A stretch of DNA of 5,122 nt from Deltaproteobacteria bacterium (GTDB lineage Bacteria > UBA10199 > SPLOWO2-01-44-7), in assembly GCA_016203765.1 (NCBI GenBank), contig JACQMB010000083.1, positions 1-5,122 of the forward strand, given 5' to 3'. The notes under the pieces are model-generated. The model saw nothing but the letters and a program-made list of their open reading frames with translations, searched no databases and was not told the origin of the DNA. Positions 1 through 5,122 of the stretch are shown here, in pieces. A program made the translations under genes and the position numbers. Within the stretch, counting starts at the first letter, position 1; every line of letters starts with the position of its first letter.

Positions 1-3000
1 GTATTTGTCCTCTACCACCTGGATCATTTGAAAATTGCACAACGGTTTGAAGAGAGTGAAACAAGCCGCGATGAACTCGCCGATGCTTATGCGAGACTCT
101 CTCTTGGCAACGACGATCCTTTCCTCTCCACCGCCCTTCGGTTTTTGGAAGAAAGATTTGCCGCGCTGGAAAAAGATCAGGAGGCCGCCTTTGCCCTGCT
201 CGAGCAAGAATTGCAAAATTTTGACCTGCCTTTGATGTTTGGCGTGGCCGGCGATTATCTGGAGGCCTTGGGGGATCAGGAAAGAGCCAAAGGCTATTTT
301 GAAAGGGCCGCCCGGCAAACTGAAACGGCCGCCCATCATCTTTGGTATCGACTCAAAAGTATTGAACAAACACCCCCCGAAAAATTGGACGCGCACAAGG
401 AAATACTGGAGGAGATTCGCTCGGCCCTGCCGCAGTTGGCCATCGCCATAGAGACGGTCCCCCTGGAGGATGGTTATGTTTCAGCTCCGGCCGAGGAGGC
501 CTTCGGCACCAAGGATCAGCTCCACACCTTGGATGCCTTGAGTTGGGGACTGCTTCACGACGCCCTCCTGGCCGGGGACAAGCCCGACCTCGAAGCCGTC
601 GAACATCTGGAAGAGGAGCGGCGGGCGTTGGCCAAAGCCCGCGTCAAAGAAACCTCTCCGCTGGAAGCCCGTCTTCATTTAAAAAACATGATCCGATCGG
701 CCGCCCTGGCCACGATGCCGAACGGAACAATAGAAACGGCCCTCCGGTCGGAAAGCCGCGAGCAAGCGGAGTCCCAACTCGATCAACTCCAAAAAGACGT
801 TCGTGTGATAGAGAAGATGGTTCATTCCCATCGTTCGGCCACCGGTAACGACCCTTTCAGTGAGGGGCTGGCTGATCTGAACTGGCGCCTTCATTTTGAT
901 GGTCCGTTGAGCCTGGACCGTCCTCAAGAAGCTCTCCGGCAATTGGCCCAAGAGGTTATCCCGGAATACCGATACAATAAAACAACGGCCTGGCACTTGG
1001 AGGCGCTCCAAAAACAATTTCCCCATCTTTTTAATGAGGAGGGCGCGTTGAAGCCGCAGGTCAATATGTTGAATACAGAATTGGGAAAATTGGCCGCCGC
1101 CCGCACCCGCTCGGCTTATTGGATAAGCAACAACACCACGCGGGAAATCGCCGCTCCCTTGGGCGGCGGGGTTGGGGGCGCGGCCGCCGGTTTTGCAATC
1201 GCCAATCTGCCCGGGGCCATGGTGGGAGGGGGGATCGGCGCCGTTCTCGGCTTGGGCGGCAATACCGTGTACAACATCAACACCCCGGAGGCCCGTGAGG
1301 CCTATCGACAATCATTAAAAACCGGTTTGAGCCGCGTGAGTGAGCGCCGGGCCTATTTGAATAAAACCTTATGGGGCTGGTCTGCCGGTTTCGCCGCCCT
1401 GGGGGGTGTCTTTTGGGCCTCTCCGGTCGCCATCGGAACCGATTTTGCAATCAAAACGGCCGGCGGTGCCGCCCGTCAGGTTGCCCTGCAGGGGGGATGG
1501 CGCGCGGCCCTTGGTGCCGGCTCCCACAGGGCGCTTCAAACCTTAAGCCGACCCGATCAACTTTTGTCGCGGACCTGCTCCGTGGCTGAAAATTGCGTGG
1601 CCGGCGGCATTCACTTCGCCCGGATGCTGGCCACGCGTGAAACCGTAGGAAGCGGGGCAGTGCAAGTGGGCAGATTTCTCAAGGGAAGTTTCAAAAACAT
1701 CAAAGGAGGGCCCCAGGGGTTCGCCGCCAGGATGGGGGCGGGGGCGGCTCTGGTGGGAAGTGATCTATTCTATTTCGGGGAACCGCTCGAGATCGATAAT
1801 TTTACGGGGGCCTTTGGCTTTGCTGTCTTTATGAATGAGGGGGCCAGTTATTTTTACCGCACCAACGCCAACGGTCTGCTGGTCGGAAATTTGGCCCGTG
1901 TCTTAACCGAATGGGGGATGCAATATCAGCAGGATATGCCTTTGGCCCAACCCGACCCTTCCCGCATGATGTGGGCCTCGGTGGAAACGGCCACCATGGT
2001 CTTTTTTGTCAAGAGCCTGGTCCGCGGCAGTGAATTTTTGGGCAAATTTCCCCTGGGAAATCTCCTGTTGCGCGGCCGCGATGCCTTTAACAGCCGCCTG
2101 CCAGGGTTGCGGCCGGTGCTGACCTCCATTACCAGCCGGGGCACCCCCCGTTTCATCGGCCTCAAACCGGAAGAGTTAAAACCGGGCAATGGCAACGGGA
2201 ATGGTAACGGGTTTGCCATAACCGTCACGAAGGAAAGAATGGTTCAGCTCTCCGACGGAAGAACTTTTCCGCTGCAGGAGGCTCCTCAATACCGGGATAT
2301 ACTCCACCGCCTCGGCATTACCGTCGAGGGGGAGGGGAAGACAACCCGCCTGATCGGGTGGAAACCCGAATACCGGCATGAAATCCCTCTGGGCGGCAGA
2401 AGAATTGCGCATAATGAGCCCATTGACCAGGGAACGGAGAACGAATTGTGGCGCATGGGTATCACCCGCAATGAGCGCGGTCGTTTTGTCAGCCGGGAAC
2501 ATATGGGGATAAATTATACGGGGGCACACCGGAACAATGGAAACGGCTACGTGCCCACCTTTGATGAATTGACCAAATTGCTCGAGCGGGGGACCGTCAC
2601 CGTCGGCGCTAAGCGCATTCCCATTTGGCGCGGAACTGCGCGCTCCAGACCCCGGTTCAGCATCGTCGGCGCGCCGTTGCTCGCCCTCCAGACAGGGGCG
2701 GCGGCCTGGGGAGTCAACAAACTGGTTTTCAGCAGGCAGATGCGGGGGGACTCGGAATACCAGCCGCGGCAACGGACAACCAATTACGTTGTCTCCGAAT
2801 TAGTCACGCATCCCTTTATCCAATGGCCTTTTGGTTATGACAAGGTAAGGGCTCAAGCCCTGGGCCGCCTGGTCGGTTTTCCGGTTAATTTGGGAGCCAA
2901 TATGTTTTTTAAAACCTATCGGGACAGCTGGCCCGGCCAGGTCACCTACTTTTCGGCTTTAAATGAAGGGCGATACAACGATGTCTTTGAAAACTTTACC

Positions 3001-3435
3001 GACAACATGACCAGTCTTGAAATAGTCCCCTTTGTTTTTGGCGATGCCACCGATGATGTCTGGCTGTGGGAGGCCCCGGCGTTGAAGGAATTTCGGCGTG
3101 CGCATGACCCAATCCTCCGCAGTCAGGACGAACAAAAGATCAACGCCCTCGCCAGCATGTTCAAAAAACAGGCGGAAAAAGAAAGAACAGCCGATCTTTC
3201 AACGGTGGACCGCCGGGCCTTGCGTTTGATGGCCGCCTATTTTCAAAAGGCGCTGGCCTCGGATCCGGAAGGAAAAGGGGCTGCACTGGAGCCCCTGCGA
3301 AACATTCGGGAAACGTATCCGCCCCTATTTAAGGGTCTCCCCGATTTAAAAACGGATGAGGAGTGGGAATATTTTGTCGGCCAGGTCAACCGGGAGACAG
3401 ACCCGGCCCACGATTTTCACCTTTACCTAGATTAA
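1..3435 (+). CDS. Large unrecognised modular protein, probably 5'-partial (TPR-like helices, glycine-zipper hairpin, GN-linked repeats)
   Basis: I do not recognise this protein. The frame has no stop between base 1 and TAA at 3433-3435. The first internal start is TTG at 28, with no convincing ribosome binding site, so the true start probably lies left of the window. Residues are numbered from that TTG (1135 aa). Residues 30-115 are helical, with one TPR-like helix pair near 72-96 (ALGDQERAKGYFERAAR). Residues 241-269 are charged and could form a coiled coil. Residues 379-411 are a glycine-rich hydrophobic hairpin with a central Pro-Gly, like a glycine zipper. Further hydrophobic stretches lie at about 449-475 and 877-898. 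A Gly-Asn linker (720-728) precedes two degenerate ~48-residue repeats sharing LxR[LM]GIT at 759-765 and 807-813; a second GN patch follows at 836-840. The C-terminus is charged and helical. I see no catalytic motif. Membrane association is inferred. It lies 21 bases upstream of the transporter gene, on the same strand. Existence as a gene is near certain; function is unknown. Confidence 0.88.
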   Translation, partial: VFVLYHLDHLKIAQRFEESETSRDELADAYARLSLGNDDPFLSTALRFLEERFAALEKDQEAAFALLEQELQNFDLPLMFGVAGDYLEALGDQERAKGYFERAARQTETAAHHLWYRLKSIEQTPPEKLDAHKEILEEIRSALPQLAIAIETVPLEDGYVSAPAEEAFGTKDQLHTLDALSWGLLHDALLAGDKPDLEAVEHLEEERRALAKARVKETSPLEARLHLKNMIRSAALATMPNGTIETALRSESREQAESQLDQLQKDVRVIEKMVHSHRSATGNDPFSEGLADLNWRLHFDGPLSLDRPQEALRQLAQEVIPEYRYNKTTAWHLEALQKQFPHLFNEEGALKPQVNMLNTELGKLAAARTRSAYWISNNTTREIAAPLGGGVGGAAAGFAIANLPGAMVGGGIGAVLGLGGNTVYNINTPEAREAYRQSLKTGLSRVSERRAYLNKTLWGWSAGFAALGGVFWASPVAIGTDFAIKTAGGAARQVALQGGWRAALGAGSHRALQTLSRPDQLLSRTCSVAENCVAGGIHFARMLATRETVGSGAVQVGRFLKGSFKNIKGGPQGFAARMGAGAALVGSDLFYFGEPLEIDNFTGAFGFAVFMNEGASYFYRTNANGLLVGNLARVLTEWGMQYQQDMPLAQPDPSRMMWASVETATMVFFVKSLVRGSEFLGKFPLGNLLLRGRDAFNSRLPGLRPVLTSITSRGTPRFIGLKPEELKPGNGNGNGNGFAITVTKERMVQLSDGRTFPLQEAPQYRDILHRLGITVEGEGKTTRLIGWKPEYRHEIPLGGRRIAHNEPIDQGTENELWRMGITRNERGRFVSREHMGINYTGAHRNNGNGYVPTFDELTKLLERGTVTVGAKRIPIWRGTARSRPRFSIVGAPLLALQTGAAAWGVNKLVFSRQMRGDSEYQPRQRTTNYVVSELVTHPFIQWPFGYDKVRAQALGRLVGFPVNLGANMFFKTYRDSWPGQVTYFSALNEGRYNDVFENFTDNMTSLEIVPFVFGDATDDVWLWEAPALKEFRRAHDPILRSQDEQKINALASMFKKQAEKERTADLSTVDRRALRLMAAYFQKALASDPEGKGAALEPLRNIRETYPPLFKGLPDLKTDEEWEYFVGQVNRETDPAHDFHLYLD
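2185..2211 (+). repeat. Gly-Asn dipeptide linker in the large protein
   Basis: Residues 720-728 read GNGNGNGNG. The glycine codons are GGC, GGC, GGG, GGT, GGG and the asparagine codons alternate AAT and AAC. The repeat is therefore regular in protein but not in DNA, which argues against recent replication slippage and for selection on a flexible linker. A shorter GN patch lies at residues 836-840. Confidence 0.8.
2242..2499 (+). repeat. Two degenerate ~48-residue repeats within the large protein
   Basis: Residues about 739-775 and 786-824 align by eye. Each opens with a short strand-like segment ([VI]-x-L followed by glycines and an Arg), continues through a polar helical stretch, and ends in LxR[LM]GIT (LHRLGIT at 759-765, LWRMGIT at 807-813) followed by a Gly-rich turn. 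A possible third strand-only copy (VTVGAKRIPIW) begins near residue 856. The function is not known. The alignment is mine by eye and would benefit from a dot plot. Confidence 0.55.
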
Positions 3436-3444
3436 CCGTGCGCC

Positions 3445-3450
3445 AGGGGA
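3445..3450 (+). promoter_or_regulatory. Ribosome binding site of the GlpT-like gene
   Basis: AGGGGA lies six bases before the ATG at 3457, a good Shine-Dalgarno match at usable spacing. It supports this ATG as the start and fits the position of E. coli GlpT's N-terminus. The site lies in the 21-base gap after the upstream stop codon. No promoter is visible in that gap, consistent with read-through from the upstream gene. Confidence 0.75.
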
Positions 3451-3456
3451 TAGCCT

Positions 3457-4800
3457 ATGTTTGACAAAATCAGCCGGGCGCTGAAAGCCCAGCCGCATGC
3501 CTCCCCGATTCAAGGCCCGGCGGAAATCAAAAAAACCTACCGCCATTACCGGATCCAAATGATGTACGGGATGGGGATCGGCTACGCCGTTTTTTATTTT
3601 TTGCGTAAAAATTTCTCGATGGCTATGCCGGTTTTTCTGGAGGATCTTCACTACACCCATGCTCAGTTGGGGATGATCCTCTCCCTCTTTTCCATTATTT
3701 ACGGCTTCGGAAAATTTTTTAACGGCATCCTGGCCGACCGGGCGAATCCCCGCTATTTTATGGCGTTGGGATTGATGGGCTCCGCCGTCGTCAACATTTT
3801 TTTTGGCTTGAGTTCCTCGCTTACCTTTCTTGGCATTTTCTGGCTCTGCAACGCCCTCTTCCAGTCGATGGGCTGGCCGCCGTGCGCGCGAATGCTCACC
3901 CACTGGTACGGCCCCAAAGAGTTGGGAACGATGTGGGGGATATGGAACGCCTCCCACCAGATCGGCGGGGCCGGCATTCTGATCCTGGCCGGTTATCTGA
4001 TTCCCAACTACGGCTGGCGCTCCGCGTTTTTCGTTCCGGCCGCCATTGGAATGCTCACCGCCTTCTTTTTGATCAACCGCCTGCGCGATACTCCCCAATC
4101 GATCGGCTTGCCGCCGATAGAAGAATACAGGGGGGAAGCGCATGTGACCGATGCTTATGAAGACACCGCTCTCTCCAGCCGGGAAATTTTATTTAAATAC
4201 GTTTTAAAAAACAAATTGATTTGGCTGGTGAGTGTTGCCAACTTTTTTGTCTACATCGTTCGGATCGGTGTTTTGGACTGGGCCCCGACTTTTTTGGTGG
4301 AGGCGAAAGGTTCCAGCCTGGTCGGCGCCGGCGTCAAGGTGGCCGGTTTTGAAATTTCCGGAATCTTGGGGGCGCTCGCGGCCGGCTGGCTTTCCGACAA
4401 AGTTTTTAAAGGCCGGCGCGGACCGGTCAATGTCTTGTTCATGCTGGCCCTGATTTTTGCCCTCTTTTATTTCTGGAAAGTTCCTGCGGGACGCCCGTGG
4501 ATGGATGCCGTCTGTCTGATTGCGGTCGGCTTTGTAGTCTACGGCCCGCAAATGCTGGTCGGCGTGGCCGCGGCTGACTTTGCCTCCAAAAAGGCGGCCG
4601 CTACGGCGACCGGCATGACCGGGACGTTCGGTTATTTGGGGAGTACCGCCTGCGGCATCGGGACCGGGCTGATCGTGCAACGCTGGGGCTGGGACGGCGG
4701 TTTTGTTTTCTTTATTGCCGCGGCCGTGATCGGCACCTTGTGCTTTCTCGCCACTTGGAAACACCGCTCCGCCGTCTTGGAAGCGGCCCACAAAAACTAA
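3457..4800 (+). CDS. glpT: GlpT-like glycerol-3-phosphate:phosphate antiporter (OPA family, MFS)
   Basis: A complete 447-residue protein, close to the 452 residues of E. coli GlpT. It matches that protein along its length from memory: RKNFSMAMP (50-58), YGFGKF (82-87), MGWPPC (138-143), RDTPQSIGLPPIEEY (210-224), VLDWAPTFL (272-280), GWLSDKVFKG (310-319), YGPQML (362-367) and GWDGGF (411-416). Twelve membrane segments are expected, six on each side of a polar loop at about 210-250. Residues equivalent to the GlpT substrate-site arginines R45 and R269 are present as R50 and R269. H165 is matched by H167, K80 by K86, and D274 and E299 are also kept. The family catalyses inner-membrane uptake of glycerol-3-phosphate in exchange for phosphate. 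An oddity is that the family signature around 156-171 has Leu156 for the usual Arg and Gln168 for the usual Asn. No glpQ or glpK neighbour is in view, so another organophosphate substrate remains possible. It probably shares a transcript with the gene upstream. Confidence 0.9.
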   Translation: MFDKISRALKAQPHASPIQGPAEIKKTYRHYRIQMMYGMGIGYAVFYFLRKNFSMAMPVFLEDLHYTHAQLGMILSLFSIIYGFGKFFNGILADRANPRYFMALGLMGSAVVNIFFGLSSSLTFLGIFWLCNALFQSMGWPPCARMLTHWYGPKELGTMWGIWNASHQIGGAGILILAGYLIPNYGWRSAFFVPAAIGMLTAFFLINRLRDTPQSIGLPPIEEYRGEAHVTDAYEDTALSSREILFKYVLKNKLIWLVSVANFFVYIVRIGVLDWAPTFLVEAKGSSLVGAGVKVAGFEISGILGALAAGWLSDKVFKGRRGPVNVLFMLALIFALFYFWKVPAGRPWMDAVCLIAVGFVVYGPQMLVGVAAADFASKKAAATATGMTGTFGYLGSTACGIGTGLIVQRWGWDGGFVFFIAAAVIGTLCFLATWKHRSAVLEAAHKN

Positions 4801-4812
4801 TTGGAAACTTTT

Positions 4813-4889
4813 TGGTGCGCCCGCCAGGATTCGAACCTGGGGCCCCAAACTTAGAAGGTTTGTGCTCTATCCAACTGAGCTACGGGCGC
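4813..4889 (-). tRNA. tRNA-Arg (anticodon TCT)
   Basis: Read on the minus strand, this folds as a full cloverleaf. The acceptor stem GCGCCCG (4883-4889) pairs with CGGGCGC (4817-4823). The D stem is GCTC/GAGC. The anticodon stem CAAAC/GTTTG encloses the loop CTTCTAA, with anticodon TCT at 4853-4855. The variable region is five bases, and the T arm is CCAGG-TTCGAAT-CCTGG. The discriminator base is A (4816) and CCA is encoded (4813-4815). It reads AGA codons. The gene converges on the transporter gene, whose stop codon ends 12 bases from the CCA end. No promoter is obvious just upstream, where a palindromic element begins ten bases away. Confidence 0.97.
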
Positions 4890-4899
4890 GTTAACAACG

Positions 4900-5039
4900 G
4901 GGCACCTCTAAAAACCCATCCCGTGGTCCCATTTTGTTATTGCGAGGCCGAAGGCCGAAGCAATCTCCAATGAAATCAATTGGATTGCTTCGTCGCTTCG
5001 CTCCTCGCAATGACAACAAGGAGGTTTTTAGAGGTGCCC
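4900..5039. mobile_element. 140-bp MITE-like nested palindromic element
   Basis: The ends are a perfect 17-bp inverted repeat: GGGCACCTCTAAAAACC at 4900-4916 and its reverse complement at 5023-5039. Inside lies a second, imperfect palindrome (4939-5011). No open frame of useful size is contained, so any movement would depend on a transposase elsewhere. I see no clear target-site duplication: the flanks AACG and ATCG do not match. The element sits ten bases upstream of the tRNA-Arg 5' end and so occupies its leader or promoter region. A structured RNA or a bidirectional terminator is an alternative reading. Confidence 0.6.
4939..5011. repeat. Inner imperfect palindrome with CATTGCGAGG/GAAGCAATC arms
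   Basis: ATTGCGAGG (4939-4947) pairs with CCTCGCAAT (5003-5011). CGAAG (4949-4953) pairs with CTTCG (4996-5000). CGAAGCAATC (4956-4965) pairs with GATTGCTTCG (4983-4992). The tip can close as CCAAT/ATTGG around a seven-base loop as an alternative to part of the last pairing. Each arm resembles a short intergenic repeat that I recall from many unrelated bacterial genomes. That resemblance is from memory and not checked. Confidence 0.6.
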
Positions 5040-5106
5040 ATCGATTATACGTCGTTGCCTACCGATTACCAATACAAAATTTTAATCTTTTGGCAAGGAT
5101 AACACT
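5040..5106 (+). promoter_or_regulatory. AT-rich leader of the next gene, with ribosome binding site AAGGA at 5095-5099
   Basis: This stretch is clearly richer in A and T than the rest of the window. AAGGA at 5095-5099 lies seven bases before the ATG at 5107. Promoter-like hexamers are present, TTGCCT at 5055-5060 and TTTAAT at 5081-5086, but their 20-base spacing is too long for a standard sigma-70 promoter, so no promoter is claimed. Confidence 0.35.
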
Positions 5107-5122
5107 ATGATAGGCTTAACAC
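5107..5122 (+). CDS. Possible start of the next gene (5' fragment only)
   Basis: ATG at 5107 follows a Shine-Dalgarno-like AAGGA at seven-base spacing. An in-frame stop TAA lies upstream at 5083-5085, so no earlier start in this frame is near. Only five codons (MIGLT) fall in the window, so nothing can be said about the product. Confidence 0.4.

Noticed and set aside
679..1311. Minus-strand 210-codon open frame opposite the large gene
   Set aside because: It lies wholly antisense to a coherent long protein, its translation is low-complexity Gly/Arg/Pro-rich without family features, and long antisense frames are common at this GC.
2176..2772. Minus-strand 198-codon open frame
   Set aside because: Antisense to the repeat-bearing part of the large protein; no recognisable motif and composition typical of a shadow frame.
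3427..4143. Minus-strand 238-codon open frame opposite the transporter
   Set aside because: The opposite strand is a clear GlpT homologue; this translation is hydrophilic, His/Gly/Gln-rich and without motifs.
4204..4848. Minus-strand 214-codon frame starting inside the tRNA
   Set aside because: Its N-terminal GPQVRILAGAP is the familiar false translation of a tRNA 3' half, and the rest is antisense to the transporter.
4740..4973. Plus-strand 77-codon frame over the glpT end, tRNA and palindrome
   Set aside because: It contains RPPGFEPGAPNLEG, the standard false translation of an antisense tRNA, and crosses three unrelated features.
4900..5039. CRISPR repeat or rho-independent terminator
   Set aside because: There is only one inverted pair and no regularly spaced direct repeats, so it is not CRISPR. 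The hairpin is long and imperfect with no T-run directly after the stem on either strand, so it is not a standard terminator.
4891..5050. Target-site duplication around the 140-bp element
   Set aside because: Flanking bases AACG and ATCG do not match and no other short direct repeat abuts the ends. CAACG (4895-4899) and CGTTG (5053-5057) are inverted, not direct, and sit at unequal distances.
5055..5086. Sigma-70 promoter TTGCCT - TTTAAT
   Set aside because: The spacing of 20 bases is outside the usual range and the -35 match is only partial.

Overview
The window looks like chromosomal DNA from an uncultured Gram-negative-type bacterium of moderate-to-high GC. A deltaproteobacterium-like or candidate-phylum lineage is plausible. 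That placement is inference only: it rests on base composition, the GlpT-like transporter, the encoded CCA on the tRNA, and a short palindromic repeat of a kind I recall from many environmental genomes. No phage, CRISPR, plasmid or full insertion-sequence genes are visible.

Layout: bases 1-3435 (+) are one very long reading frame. It is open at the left edge, so probably lacks its true N-terminus. It encodes a protein of at least 1135 residues that I do not recognise. It has a helical, TPR-like N-terminal part, a glycine-zipper membrane-type hairpin in the middle, further hydrophobic segments, and a small repeated module bounded by Gly-Asn linkers. After 21 bases and a good ribosome binding site, bases 3457-4800 (+) encode a complete GlpT-type glycerol-3-phosphate:phosphate antiporter of the OPA family in the major facilitator superfamily. 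A tRNA-Arg gene (anticodon TCT, CCA encoded) follows on the opposite strand, converging on the transporter gene with only 12 bases between them.

Bases 4900-5039, ten bases upstream of the tRNA 5' end, form a 140-bp nested palindrome. It has perfect 17-bp terminal inverted repeats and an imperfect inner hairpin, and looks like a non-autonomous MITE-like or dispersed palindromic element. The last ~80 bases are AT-rich and end in a ribosome binding site and the first codons of a probable next (+) gene.

How the parts work together: the large protein and the transporter are co-oriented and closely spaced, so they may share a transcript, but nothing in the sequence shows a functional link. The transporter would import glycerol-3-phosphate in exchange for phosphate. 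The most unusual items are the unrecognised large modular protein and the palindromic element beside the tRNA gene. I see no convincing evidence of a new multi-gene system here.
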